Part shown: piece after piece, positions 32,165 to 40,991 of the stretch
How positions within the stretch are numbered: the stretch's first letter is position 1
Layout of the letters: each line of letters begins with the position of its first letter
Assembly (NCBI GenBank): GCA_025352565.1
Contig: JANXTF010000116.1
Location: 1 to 46,306 of the forward strand
From: Rhodospirillales bacterium
GTDB taxonomy: Bacteria > Pseudomonadota > Alphaproteobacteria > Acetobacterales > Acetobacteraceae
DNA length: 46,306 nucleotides
Direction: 5' to 3'
Made by a program: the position numbers and the translations under genes
Notes under the pieces: generated by a model
The model's input: only the letters and a program-made list of their open reading frames with translations
What the model was told of the DNA's origin: nothing
Database searches by the model: none

Positions 32165-33406
32165 TTGAACCAGCCGCTCACATCCCACGGTGCGCCTCAC
32201 GGGGCCAACAGCCTGCGCAGCGGCCCTGACGGGCGCGGCCGCTTCGGCGACTACGGTGGGCGCTTCGTGGCCGAAACGCTCATGCCGCTCATCCTGCAGG
32301 TGGAAGCGGCCTACCATGCGGCCAAGGCGGACCCGACGTTTCAGACCGAGCTTGATGCCTATCTCAAGGACTATGTCGGCCGCCCCAGCCCCTTGTGGTT
32401 CGCCGAGCGGCTGACCCGCGAATTCGGCGGCCCGCGCATCTACCTCAAACGCGACGAGCTGAACCACACCGGCTCCCACAAGATCAACAACTGCATGGGC
32501 CAGATCCTGCTCGCCCGCCGCATGGGCCGCACGCGGATCATCGCCGAGACCGGGGCGGGCCAGCACGGCGTCGCCACCGCCACCGTCTGCGCGCTGTTCG
32601 GCCTGCCCTGCACCGTCTACATGGGCGCCACCGACGTCGAGCGGCAGAAGCCCAACGTGTTCCGCATGAAGCTGCTGGGGGCCGAGATCAAGCCGGTGGT
32701 CTCGGGCGCCGGCACGCTGAAGGACGCGATGAACGAGGCCATGCGTGACTGGGTCGCCAACGTGTCCGACACCTATTATCTGATCGGCACCGTCGCCGGC
32801 CCCCACCCCTATCCCGCCATGGTGCGCGACTTCCAGAGCATCATCGGCACCGAGGCGCGCGCCCAGATGCTCGAGGCCGAGGGCCGCCTGCCGAACGTGG
32901 CGGTGGCCGCGATCGGCGGCGGCTCCAACGCCATGGGCCTGTTCCACCCGTTCCTCGACGATGCCGGCGTGCGGCTGATCGGGGTGGAGGCGGCCGGGCG
33001 CGGGTTGGACACCCACGAGCACGCCGCCAGCCTGTCGCGCGGGCGGCCGGGGGTGCTGCACGGCAACAACACCTATCTGCTGCAGGACGAGGAAGGCCAG
33101 ATCCAGGAGGCCCACAGCATCAGCGCCGGCCTCGACTACCCAGGCATCGGTCCCGAGCATTCCTGGCTGCACGACATCGGCCGGGTGGAATACGTCGCGG
33201 CGACCGACGACGAGGCGCTCGGCGCGTTCCAGCTCCTCACCCGCACCGAGGGCATCATCCCGGCGCTCGAGCCCGCGCACGCGCTCGCGCACATCGCCAA
33301 GATCGCGCCCGGAATGGCGGCCGACCAGATCGTGCTGATGAATTTGTGCGGGCGCGGAGACAAGGACATCTTCTCGGTCGCCGAGCATCTCGGGGTGAAG
33401 TTGTAG
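32165..33406 (+). CDS. trpB: tryptophan synthase beta chain
   Basis: TrpB condenses indole with serine, using PLP, in the alpha2-beta2 complex. The 413-aa protein carries the PLP lysine Lys106 in [22 protein letters not shown], the phosphate loop GGGSNAMG, and [12 protein letters not shown]. The start is TTG 32165: GGAGG at 32154-32158 lies 6 nt upstream and no ATG in frame gives a proper N-terminus. Only 25 bp separate it from the kinase gene. trpF, often just upstream of trpB in alphaproteobacteria, is absent here. hicA begins 3 bp after its stop. Confidence 0.97.
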   Translation: MNQPLTSHGAPHGANSLRSGPDGRGRFGDYGGRFVAETLMPLILQVEAAYHAAKADPTFQTELDAYLKDYVGRPSPLWFAERLTREFGGPRIYLKRDELNHTGSHKINNCMGQILLARRMGRTRIIAETGAGQHGVATATVCALFGLPCTVYMGATDVERQKPNVFRMKLLGAEIKPVVSGAGTLKDAMNEAMRDWVANVSDTYYLIGTVAGPHPYPAMVRDFQSIIGTEARAQMLEAEGRLPNVAVAAIGGGSNAMGLFHPFLDDAGVRLIGVEAAGRGLDTHEHAASLSRGRPGVLHGNNTYLLQDEEGQIQEAHSISAGLDYPGIGPEHSWLHDIGRVEYVAATDDEALGAFQLLTRTEGIIPALEPAHALAHIAKIAPGMAADQIVLMNLCGRGDKDIFSVAEHLGVKL

Positions 33407-33409
33407 CTT

Positions 33410-33604
33410 TTGGACAGCCGCACCATCATCCGGCTGCTCACGCAAGCGGGCTGGCAGCATATTCGCACGACGGGCAGCCACCATCAGTTCCGCCATCCCG
33501 GGCGCGCGAGTATCGTCACGGTCGCGCATCCCCAGAAAGACGTGAAACCCGGCACCCTGCGCAGCATCGAAAAGCAGTCGGGCGTGCCCCTGAGGAAATT
33601 CTGA
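33410..33604 (+). CDS. hicA: HicA toxin (mRNA interferase)
   Basis: A 64-aa double-stranded-RNA-binding-fold toxin: MDSRTIIRLLTQAGW, then RTTGSHHQFRHP with the catalytic His24, and VTVAHPQKDVKPGTLRSIEKQ. This is an almost textbook HicA (yeast YcfA-like) and appears intact. The start is TTG 33410, 3 bp after the trpB stop. There is no room for its own promoter, so it should be transcribed from the trp operon. HicA cleaves mRNA and is blocked by HicB, encoded 1 bp downstream. Confidence 0.92.
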   Translation: MDSRTIIRLLTQAGWQHIRTTGSHHQFRHPGRASIVTVAHPQKDVKPGTLRSIEKQSGVPLRKF

Positions 33605-33605
33605 C

Positions 33606-34007
33606 ATGGTTCGCTTCTATCCTGCGATCATCGAGCGCGGCGGCGCCGGTTTCGGCGTGTTCTTCCCCGATGTCCCGGGATGCACCTCGGCCGGCGCATC
33701 GGTCCAGGAGGCCGCGCAGAACGCCGAAGAGGCTCTGCTGGCCCATATCGGCCTCAGTCTCGAATATGGCGATACCCTCCCGATGCCGTCGCTGCTGGAC
33801 GACATCGAGACCGACGCCGATGTCGACGAGGCCGCGCGCATCCTGGTGCGGATCGATCTGCCGCGCGAACCCGTCCACGTCGATCTGTTTCTCCCCAGCG
33901 ACCTGGTGGATCGTATCGACGACCTCGCGCGCTCCGAGGGACGCACGCGGTCGAGCATCATGATCGAGGCCGCCCAGGAGCGTGTCCGCGCAAGGCTTGG
34001 CTCATGA
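33606..34007 (+). CDS. hicB: HicB antitoxin
   Basis: A 133-aa antitoxin with the partial RNase-H-like HicB fold (FYPAIIERGGAGFGVFFPDVPGCTSAG, then QEAAQNAEEALLAHI). The C-terminal ribbon-helix-helix DNA-binding domain is HVDLFLPSDLVDRIDDLAR followed by EGRTRSSIMIEAAQERV. GAGGAA lies about 10 nt before ATG 33606. It neutralises HicA and normally represses its own operon. Its TGA overlaps the trpA ATG by 4 bp, so translation of trpA is probably coupled to hicB. Confidence 0.93.
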   Translation: MVRFYPAIIERGGAGFGVFFPDVPGCTSAGASVQEAAQNAEEALLAHIGLSLEYGDTLPMPSLLDDIETDADVDEAARILVRIDLPREPVHVDLFLPSDLVDRIDDLARSEGRTRSSIMIEAAQERVRARLGS

Positions 34008-34840
34008 GCCGCATCGCCGCCCGCTTCGCCGCCCTCAAGCAGCAGGATCGCGGCGCCCTCATCCCCTTCATCGAGGCGTGGGACCCCGACCCCGCCACCT
34101 CCATGGCCCTCCTGCGCGGCCTGCCCGCCGCCGGGGCGGACCTCATCGAGATCGGCTGCGCCTTCACCGACCCGATGGCCGACGGCCCCACCATCCAGGC
34201 CGCCGGCAAACGGGCGCTCGCCGCCGGCGTCACGCTCAGCCGCACGCTCGCCATGGTGCGCGACTTCCGCCGCGAGGACGACGCGACGCCGATCATCCTC
34301 ATGGGCTACCTCAATCCCATTCTCTCGTACGGCCCGGAACGCTTCTGCGTCGATGCCGCCACGGCCGGGGTGGACGGACTGATCGTGGTCGATCTACCCA
34401 GCGAGGAAGCCGATTTGCTGGCGCCGCACGCGAGCGCCCAGGACATCGACATCATCCGCCTCGTGGCGCCGACCACCGACGCGCAGCGGCTGCCCAAGGT
34501 ACTCGAGGGCAGTTCGGGCTTCGTCTATTACGTGTCCATCACCGGCATCACCGGCACCCGCAGCGCCACCGCCGACGAGCTTGCCGCCGCCATCCCGCGC
34601 GTGCGGGCGGCGACCAGCCTCCCCATCGCCATCGGCTTCGGCGTGCGCTCGCCCGAACAGGCGGCACAGGCCGTCCGCGTGGCCGACGCCGCCGTGGTCG
34701 CCTCCGTGTTGATCGAGACCCTCGCGGCCAGCCTCGACGCCAGCGGACGCGCCGAACCCGACACCGTGCGCCGCGTGCTCGACCAGGTGCGCGCCCTGGC
34801 CGAAGGCGTGCGCGGCGCCCGGCTGGAGCGCGCCGCATGA
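34004..34840 (+). CDS. trpA: tryptophan synthase alpha chain
   Basis: TrpA cleaves indole-3-glycerol phosphate to indole and glyceraldehyde 3-phosphate. The 278-aa protein keeps both catalytic acids at the same numbers as the Salmonella enzyme: Glu49 (LIEIG) and Asp60 (MADGPTIQ). It also has LMGYLNPILSYG, GLIVVDLPSEE and the phosphate loop AIGFGVRSPEQ. The family GDPD motif reads WDPDP here. It overlaps hicB upstream and accD downstream by 4 bp each, and is separated from trpB only by hicAB. Confidence 0.97.
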   Translation: MSRIAARFAALKQQDRGALIPFIEAWDPDPATSMALLRGLPAAGADLIEIGCAFTDPMADGPTIQAAGKRALAAGVTLSRTLAMVRDFRREDDATPIILMGYLNPILSYGPERFCVDAATAGVDGLIVVDLPSEEADLLAPHASAQDIDIIRLVAPTTDAQRLPKVLEGSSGFVYYVSITGITGTRSATADELAAAIPRVRAATSLPIAIGFGVRSPEQAAQAVRVADAAVVASVLIETLAASLDASGRAEPDTVRRVLDQVRALAEGVRGARLERAA

Positions 34841-35700
34841 GCTGGCTCACCGAATATGTCCGTCCGAAAATCCGCACGCTGCTCGGGCGGCGGGACGTGC
34901 CGGAGAATTTGTGGGTCCAGTGCCCGGCCTGCGAGCAGATGATGTTCCACACCGACCTGGAGAAGAACCTCAAGGTCTGCACCCATTGCGGCCACCACAT
35001 GCGCGCGAGCGTCACCGAGCGTCTCGCCTGGACATTCGACGCCGGCTCCTTCGCCCGCATCGAGCTGCCGAAAACACCGGCCGACCCGCTGCGCTTCCGC
35101 GACAGCCAGCGCTACACCGAACGCCTGAAATCCGCGCGCGAGAAAACCGGCCTCGACGATGCCCTCGTCGTGGCCCACGGCGCCGTCGGCGGCCACCGGG
35201 CGGTGGTGGCCGTGATGGTGTTCGAGTTCATGGGCGGCTCCATGGGCGCCGCTGTGGGCGAGGGGCTGCTGGCCGCCGCGCGCCTGGCCGTGCTCCAGGA
35301 GGCCCCGCTCATCGTGTTCACCGCCTCGGGCGGCGCGCGGATGCAGGAGGGCGCGGTGAGCCTGATGCAGATGCCGCGCACGGTGATCGCGACTCAGTTG
35401 GTCAAGGAGGCCGGGCTGCCGTTCATCGTGGTGCTGACCGACCCCACCACGGGCGGCGTGACCGCCAGCTTCACCATGCTGGGCGACATCCAGATCGCCG
35501 AACCCGGCGCCCTGATCGGCTTCGCCGGCGCCCGCGTGATCGAGCAGACCGTGCGCGAAAAGCTGCCCGAGGGCTTCCAGCGCGCCGAATACCTGCTGGA
35601 GCACGGCATCCTTGACATGGTGGTGAAACGCACCGAACTGGCCGCGACGCTGGCGCGCATCATCGGCCTGTTGCGGGTCAAGGAACTGGAAGCGGCGTAA
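34837..35700 (+). CDS. accD: acetyl-CoA carboxylase carboxyltransferase beta subunit
   Basis: AccD forms, with AccA, the carboxyltransferase that makes malonyl-CoA for fatty acid synthesis. The 287-aa product starts with the N-terminal zinc ribbon (Cys29, Cys32, Cys48, Cys51). The carboxyltransferase core follows, with MVFEFMGGSMGAAVGE, TASGGARMQEG, TDPTTGGVTASF and GFAGARVIEQT. Order trpA-accD-folC is common in proteobacteria. Its ATG overlaps the trpA stop. Confidence 0.97.
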   Translation: MSWLTEYVRPKIRTLLGRRDVPENLWVQCPACEQMMFHTDLEKNLKVCTHCGHHMRASVTERLAWTFDAGSFARIELPKTPADPLRFRDSQRYTERLKSAREKTGLDDALVVAHGAVGGHRAVVAVMVFEFMGGSMGAAVGEGLLAAARLAVLQEAPLIVFTASGGARMQEGAVSLMQMPRTVIATQLVKEAGLPFIVVLTDPTTGGVTASFTMLGDIQIAEPGALIGFAGARVIEQTVREKLPEGFQRAEYLLEHGILDMVVKRTELAATLARIIGLLRVKELEAA

Positions 35701-35705
35701 GGCGC

Positions 35706-36983
35706 ATGTCGGATCGCGTCGAGGCGGCCATCGCCCGCCTGCACGGGCTGTACCCCAGGCTGATCGACCTCAGCCTGCACCGGCTGGAGCGCGTGCTGGC
35801 TTTGCTGGGCCACCCCGAGCGGCACCTGCCTCCCGTGCTGCACGTCGCCGGCACCAACGGCAAGGGCAGCACCTGCGCCTTCCTGCGCGCCATCGGCGAG
35901 GCGCAGGGCTGGCGCGTGCATGTCTACACCTCGCCCCATCTGGTCCGTTTCAACGAACGCATCCGCCTCGCGGGCAAACTGGTGGACGACGCGACGCTGG
36001 CCGACGCGCTGGCCGAGGTGGAGCGGGTCAACGCCGGCGGCGAGATCACCGTGTTCGAGGTGCTGATGGCGGCCTCGTTCCTGCTGTTCGCCCGCGTTCC
36101 GGCCGATTTGTGCGTACTGGAAGTCGGCCTCGGCGGCCGCGCGGATGCCACCAACGTGGTCGCCCACCCCGCCGCCTGTGCCATCGCCAGCATCTCGCTC
36201 GACCACCGCGAGATGCTGGGCGACACGCTGGCGTTGATCGCGCGCGAGAAGGCCGGGATCATGAAGCCGGGCGTGCCAGTCGCCACGGGTATGCAACCCC
36301 CCGAGGTGCTGGCGGTCCTGCAACGCCACGCCGACGAAATGGGGGCCACGCTCCTCGCCCGCGACCGGGATTGGATGGCCGAACCCACCGCCGCCGGCTT
36401 CACCTTCGCCGACCCGCACGGCACGCTCATTTTGCCGCCCCCCTCCCTGCCCGGCGCCCATCAGATCGACAACGCCGGCATCGCGCTCGCCGCCATCCGC
36501 GCCTCCGGCCTCGCCATCACCGACGCAGCCCTCGCCACCGGCATCGCCACCGCCATCTGGCCCGCCCGCCTGCAACGCCTTACCGGCGCCGTGGCCGCCA
36601 TGCTGCCCGCCGGCTGGGAAGTCTGGCTCGACGGCGGCCACAACCCCGGCGCGGGGGTGGTGCTGGCCGATCACCTCGCGCGCTGGTCCGACCGGCCCGT
36701 GCATCTGGTGGTCGGGATGAAACAGGCCAAGGACACGGCGGAATTCCTCCGCCCGCTGCTGCCACTGGCGCGCAGCGTGTGGGCGGTGGCCGAACCGGGG
36801 CAGCATCTGGCGCTGCCGGTGGCGGCGATCATCGCCGCTTCGGGCGGGGTGGCGCGCGTGGGTCCGACGGTGGCGGAGGCTCTGGCGAAGCTCGGGCGGA
36901 CGGAGGCGCCCGGGACGGTGCTGATCTGCGGGAGTCTGTATCTGGCGGGGGAGGTGCTGAAGCTGGACGGGTGGCGCGGCTAG
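35706..36983 (+). CDS. folC: dihydrofolate synthase / folylpolyglutamate synthase
   Basis: FolC adds glutamate to dihydropteroate and to folates. The 425-aa Mur-ligase-type enzyme has the P-loop AGTNGKGST (about 48-56), YTSPHLVRFNERI, EVGLGGRADATN, SLDHREMLGDTL and LDGGHNPGA in the C-terminal domain. It starts at ATG 35706, 5 bp after accD, and is the last gene of the lpoA-to-folC run. It ends 1 bp before the convergent signal-peptidase stop, so no separate terminator is seen. Confidence 0.96.
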   Translation: MSDRVEAAIARLHGLYPRLIDLSLHRLERVLALLGHPERHLPPVLHVAGTNGKGSTCAFLRAIGEAQGWRVHVYTSPHLVRFNERIRLAGKLVDDATLADALAEVERVNAGGEITVFEVLMAASFLLFARVPADLCVLEVGLGGRADATNVVAHPAACAIASISLDHREMLGDTLALIAREKAGIMKPGVPVATGMQPPEVLAVLQRHADEMGATLLARDRDWMAEPTAAGFTFADPHGTLILPPPSLPGAHQIDNAGIALAAIRASGLAITDAALATGIATAIWPARLQRLTGAVAAMLPAGWEVWLDGGHNPGAGVVLADHLARWSDRPVHLVVGMKQAKDTAEFLRPLLPLARSVWAVAEPGQHLALPVAAIIAASGGVARVGPTVAEALAKLGRTEAPGTVLICGSLYLAGEVLKLDGWRG

Positions 36984-36984
36984 C

Positions 36985-37650
36985 TCACAAGCCGTATCTG
37001 GCGATCCGCCCGACAAGGTCTCGCACTTTCACGAACCCCAAGAGATCCATCATCCGGCTGTCGAGCGAGCTGTCACGGTTGTCGCCAAGGACGAACAGGC
37101 TGTCGGGCGGGACGACGTAGTCCGGGGTGTTGTTGACCTCCCCCGCCTCCGTCTCTTTCAGCACCGAACAGCGCGCGCCGCCGGGCAGCGTTTCGACGTA
37201 GCGGCGCCCACCGGATTTCGCGCCACCGCTGGCGGCGGGCGCTATCTCGACAGTCTCGCCGTTCAGCACGAGCCGGCCATTCACCATCTGGACCCGGTCT
37301 CTGGGGAGGCCCACGACCCGCTTGACCCAGACGTCGCGCTTGGGCCCGTTCAGAAACGCGATCACGTCGCCGCGTTCGACGGCGGGGCGGAGATCGGCCA
37401 GTTCGACACTGGAGGGATCGGTGGTGCTTCCGGAGACCGCCTGTGGCCAGCACTGGATGACCACGATCTCGCCGATGCGCATGGTTGGCAGCATCGATCC
37501 AGATTGCATGGAGAAGCGATGCACGGGGAGCGGACAGGCGCGCGGGGTTTGGCGGGGCTGCCGCGCGGAGGCGGCGGAGGTGAGTGCCATGGACAGCACC
37601 GCAGCAAGCGCCATGACGGAGACGAATGCTGCAGGGAGGTGTCTACTCAT
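36985..37650 (-). CDS. atypical signal peptidase I (S26 family)
   Basis: A 221-aa S26 peptidase. The catalytic pair is visible: Ser52 in MQSGSMLPTM and Lys110 in VWVKRVVGLPRDRV. The later box DSLFVLGDNRDSSLDSR is also conserved. The N-terminus MSRHLPAAFVSVMALAAV... ends in SAASA and looks like a cleavable signal or single anchor, rather than the usual LepB anchor that runs straight into the Ser motif. ATG 37650 has AGGA upstream; a GTG at 37740 would add 30 residues. It lies 248 bp behind pdxJ, where lepB often occurs in alphaproteobacteria (pdxJ-acpS-lepB), but acpS is missing. I infer an accessory or diverged enzyme. Confidence 0.8.
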   Translation of the reverse strand: MSRHLPAAFVSVMALAAVLSMALTSAASARQPRQTPRACPLPVHRFSMQSGSMLPTMRIGEIVVIQCWPQAVSGSTTDPSSVELADLRPAVERGDVIAFLNGPKRDVWVKRVVGLPRDRVQMVNGRLVLNGETVEIAPAASGGAKSGGRRYVETLPGGARCSVLKETEAGEVNNTPDYVVPPDSLFVLGDNRDSSLDSRMMDLLGFVKVRDLVGRIARYGL

Positions 37651-37898
37651 GGGTTTTCCTAACTCGGCTGCACCGGCCGTCGCTCGTATCGCTCGGAGCC
37701 CTTCAATCGCCTTCAGATCAGTCTGCACTTCATCCAGCACTCAACGTAAATCGGCAGACTCTGGCACGAGGAACAGTGAGTCGTCCGGGGAGCCGTCGGT
37801 TCGCCGCCGGAAGCGAATGGCAAATGCGCGGTAGAGACACGTTCACGGATCTCCCTGTTGGACGACACCTGACAACATGAAACGTGCAAATGATGTTA

Positions 37899-38624
37899 TT
37901 ACCTTGGTGCCCCCCTTGCCTCCCGCATCACCGCCCGCATCCGCCGCACCACTTCCGGCAACCCATCGAACACCGCCTGTCCGATGATGAAGTGCCCGAT
38001 GTTCAACTCCATCACCTGCGGAATCGCAGCCACCGCCGCCACATTGTCATAGGTCAGCCCATGCCCCGCATGGCACTCCAGCCCGAGCGAGGCGGCAATG
38101 CGCGCGCCTTCGGCCAGCCGCGCCAACTCGCCCGCCTTGCCATGCGCATACGCCCCCGTATGCAACTCCACCACGGCGGCGCCGATCGCCGCACTCGCCT
38201 CCAACTGGTGCGGGTCGGGATCGACGAACATCGAAACCCGGATGCCAGCCGCCCCAAGTGCGGCCACGATCGGGCCGAGAGTCGCACGCTGCCCCGCCAC
38301 GTCGAGCCCGCCCTCCGTCGTCACCTCCGCGCGCCGCTCCGGCACCAGGCAGGCGGCGTGGGGGTTGGAAGCGAGCGCGATGCGCAGCATCTCCTCGGTG
38401 CCGGCCATCTCCAGGTTGAGGGGTGCCGCGATGCCCGCGCGGATCGCGGCAAGGTCGGCGTCGCGGATATGGCGGCGATCCTCGCGCAGATGGATGGTGA
38501 TGCCGTCCGCCCCCGCGGCGATTGCCATTTCGGCCGCCGCCAGCGGATCGGGATGCGCGCCGCCGCGGGCGTTCCGCAGGGTCGCCACATGGTCGATGTT
38601 CACGCCCAATCTCAGGTGAATCAC
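37899..38624 (-). CDS. pdxJ: pyridoxine 5'-phosphate synthase
   Basis: PdxJ closes the pyridine ring of vitamin B6 from 1-deoxyxylulose 5-phosphate and the PdxA product. The 241-aa TIM barrel starts [21 protein letters not shown] and has the catalytic His45 and Glu72 at family positions, [13 protein letters not shown], and the C-terminal [12 protein letters not shown]. The start is GTG 38624, overlapping the pdxA TGA (GTGA), so the two consecutive enzymes are coupled. It is the downstream end of the suc-lpd-pdx run. Confidence 0.96.
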   Translation of the reverse strand: MIHLRLGVNIDHVATLRNARGGAHPDPLAAAEMAIAAGADGITIHLREDRRHIRDADLAAIRAGIAAPLNLEMAGTEEMLRIALASNPHAACLVPERRAEVTTEGGLDVAGQRATLGPIVAALGAAGIRVSMFVDPDPHQLEASAAIGAAVVELHTGAYAHGKAGELARLAEGARIAASLGLECHAGHGLTYDNVAAVAAIPQVMELNIGHFIIGQAVFDGLPEVVRRMRAVMREARGAPR

Positions 38625-39583
38625 AGGCGGCTCCTTGCAAGGTGCGCGGCGAGGTCGAGTGCCGCGATCAGGCTCGATGGGTCGGCGATGCCGCGCCCGG
38701 CGATGTCATACGCCGTGCCGTGGTCGGGCGAGGTGCGGATGATCGGCAGGCCCAGCGTCACGTTCACGCCGTGCGTCATGTCCAGCGTCTTGATCGGGAT
38801 CAGCGCCTGGTCGTGATACATGCAGATCGCCACATCGTAGCGGGCGCGGGCGTCGGACGTGAACATCGTGTCCGGCGGCCAGGGGCCGGAAACGTCGATC
38901 CCCTCGGCCCGCAACGCGTCCAGCGCCGGCACGATGATCCGCTGCTCCTCGTCGCCCATGGCGCCGCCCTCGCCCGCATGCGGGTTGAGGCCCGCCACCG
39001 CCAGACGCGGGTGGGCGATGCCGAACTGCTCGCGCAACGCCGCCGCCGTGATGCGCGAGGCTGCCACGATCGCCTCTGTCGTGAGCATCTCCAGCGCACG
39101 CCGCAGCGAAACATGAATGGTGACGGGAACCACCCGCAGCATCGGGCTCGCCAGCATCATCACCGGCAACGGCGCGCCGGTGAGTGCCGCCAGGAACTCG
39201 GTGTGGCCGGGATGGGCGAAGCCCGCGCCATACAGCACGGCCTTGTTGATCGGGCTGGTGACCACCGCCGAAGTCTCGCCCGCCTGCGTCAGCGCCACGG
39301 CGCGTTCGATCGAGGCGATGATCGCGGGCGCGTTGGCGGCATCCGGTTTGCCGGGGACCGCGCGGGCCGCGAGGGACAGCGGCAACACCGGCAACGCCTC
39401 GGCGAACACGGAACATGCCGCGGCGGCACTCGCCACCTCGCGCACGCTGCCCGCCGGAAAGCGCGCCGGATCGTCGATCAGCACGAACGAAAACCCCGTC
39501 CGCCGCGCCTCCCACGCCTTAAGCGCGATCTCCCCGCCGATGCCGGCAGGGTCGCCCATGGTCAGCGCCAGGGGGGAGGTCAA
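38621..39583 (-). CDS. pdxA: 4-hydroxythreonine-4-phosphate dehydrogenase
   Basis: PdxA oxidises 4-phosphohydroxy-threonine to the amino-ketone used by PdxJ. The 320-aa protein begins [15 protein letters not shown] and contains [17 protein letters not shown], the metal-site LNPHAGEGG, the substrate loop [23 protein letters not shown] (in parts) and [15 protein letters not shown] take TTG 39583, which overlaps the lpd stop (TTGA) and restores the first strand; ATG 39559 would start inside it. Its stop overlaps pdxJ. Confidence 0.95.
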   Translation of the reverse strand: MTSPLALTMGDPAGIGGEIALKAWEARRTGFSFVLIDDPARFPAGSVREVASAAAACSVFAEALPVLPLSLAARAVPGKPDAANAPAIIASIERAVALTQAGETSAVVTSPINKAVLYGAGFAHPGHTEFLAALTGAPLPVMMLASPMLRVVPVTIHVSLRRALEMLTTEAIVAASRITAAALREQFGIAHPRLAVAGLNPHAGEGGAMGDEEQRIIVPALDALRAEGIDVSGPWPPDTMFTSDARARYDVAICMYHDQALIPIKTLDMTHGVNVTLGLPIIRTSPDHGTAYDIAGRGIADPSSLIAALDLAAHLARSRL

Positions 39584-40989
39584 ATGTGGATCGCGCGCCC
39601 CTCGACCGCGAGCGCCGCCTCCTTCACGGCTTCGCTCAGCGTCGGGTGGGCGTGACAGATACGCGCCACGTCCTCGCTGCTGGCGCCGAATTCCATCGCG
39701 GTGGCCAGTTCCGCGATCAGCGTTCCCGCATCCGGCCCGATGATGTGGGCGCCCAGGATGCGGTCGGTCGCCTTGTCGGCCAGGATTTTCACGAACCCAT
39801 CGGTGGCACCCATCGCCCGCGCCCGGCCATTGGCGGTGAACGGGAATTTCCCCACCGCATAGGCCACGCCATCTTCCTTCAACTGCTCCTCGGTGCGGCC
39901 GATCGAGGCGACTTCCGGCCACGTGTAGACCACGCCCGGAATCACGTCGTAATTCACATGGCCGGCCTGTCCGGCGAGGCACTCGGCCAGCGCCACGCCT
40001 TCCTCTTCGGCCTTGTGCGCCAGCATCGGCCCCGCGATCACGTCGCCGATAGCGTGGATGCCCGGCACGTTGGTCGCCCAATGGGCGTCGATCCTCACCC
40101 GGCCTCGCTCGTCGGTCGCCACACCCGCCTCCCTGGCGCCCAGCCCCTCGGTATAGGCCCGGCGCCCGATCGCGAGCAGCACCACATCCGCCTCCAGCGT
40201 CTCGGCCGCCCCACCCTTGGCCGGCTCCAGCGTCAGCGCCACGCGGGCGCCCGAGCTATCCGCCTTGGTGACCTTGGTGGACAGCCGGAATTTGATGCCC
40301 TGCTTGCCGAGCAGCCGCTCGAACGCTTTTCCCACCTCCCCGTCCATGCCCGGCACCACCCGGTCCAGGAACTCCACCACCGTCACCTCAGAGCCCAGCC
40401 GGCGCCACACGCTGCCCAGCTCCAGCCCGATATAGCCGCCGCCGATCACCACCATATGCTTCGGCACCGCATCCAGCTCCAAGGCGCCGGTCGAGGTCAC
40501 GATGCGCTTCTCGTCCACTGCCACGCCCGGCAGCGGGATGCTCTCGCTGCCGGTGGCGATCACGATGTGCCTGGTGGCGTAGTCGGTCCCGCCAACCGTC
40601 ACCCGGCCCAGGCCCTCAGGACCGGGGGCGGCCGCGATGCGCCCCTCGCCCTTCAGCCATGTCACCTTGTTCTTCTTGAACAGGAATTCCACGCCCTTGA
40701 CGTTGGCGCTCACCACGCCCGCCTTGCGCGCCTGCATCCGGGCAAGGTCGATCGTGACCCCCTCGACCATGATGCCGTGATCCTTCCACGAATGGACGGT
40801 CTCGTGGAAGTTCTCCGAGGATTGCATCAGCGCCTTGGACGGGATGCACCCAACGTTGAGGCATGTGCCGCCGAGCGTCGCGCGCTTCTCGACGCACGCG
40901 ACCCTCAGCCCCAACTGCGCCGCGCGGATGGCGCAGACATAGCCGCCCGGCCCGGAGCCAATGACGATCACGTCGAACGCGTCCGCCAT
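39580..40989 (-). CDS. lpdA: dihydrolipoyl dehydrogenase (E3)
   Basis: E3 reoxidises the lipoyl arm of 2-oxoacid dehydrogenases with NAD+. The 469-aa flavoprotein has the FAD-binding [10 protein letters not shown], the redox disulfide Cys43/Cys48 in [13 protein letters not shown], an NAD-binding [13 protein letters not shown], and the C-terminal His-Glu pair in [14 protein letters not shown]. It starts at ATG 40989, 2 bp after the sucB stop, and so is dedicated to the 2-oxoglutarate dehydrogenase complex. Confidence 0.97.
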   Translation of the reverse strand: MADAFDVIVIGSGPGGYVCAIRAAQLGLRVACVEKRATLGGTCLNVGCIPSKALMQSSENFHETVHSWKDHGIMVEGVTIDLARMQARKAGVVSANVKGVEFLFKKNKVTWLKGEGRIAAAPGPEGLGRVTVGGTDYATRHIVIATGSESIPLPGVAVDEKRIVTSTGALELDAVPKHMVVIGGGYIGLELGSVWRRLGSEVTVVEFLDRVVPGMDGEVGKAFERLLGKQGIKFRLSTKVTKADSSGARVALTLEPAKGGAAETLEADVVLLAIGRRAYTEGLGAREAGVATDERGRVRIDAHWATNVPGIHAIGDVIAGPMLAHKAEEEGVALAECLAGQAGHVNYDVIPGVVYTWPEVASIGRTEEQLKEDGVAYAVGKFPFTANGRARAMGATDGFVKILADKATDRILGAHIIGPDAGTLIAELATAMEFGASSEDVARICHAHPTLSEAVKEAALAVEGRAIHI

Positions 40990-40991
40990 CG

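Noticed and set aside
37651-37898. Remnant of a gene or transposon between pdxJ and the signal peptidase
   Set aside because: The stretch is less GC-rich and some frames look protein-like, but no inverted repeats, target duplication or recognisable domain were found.
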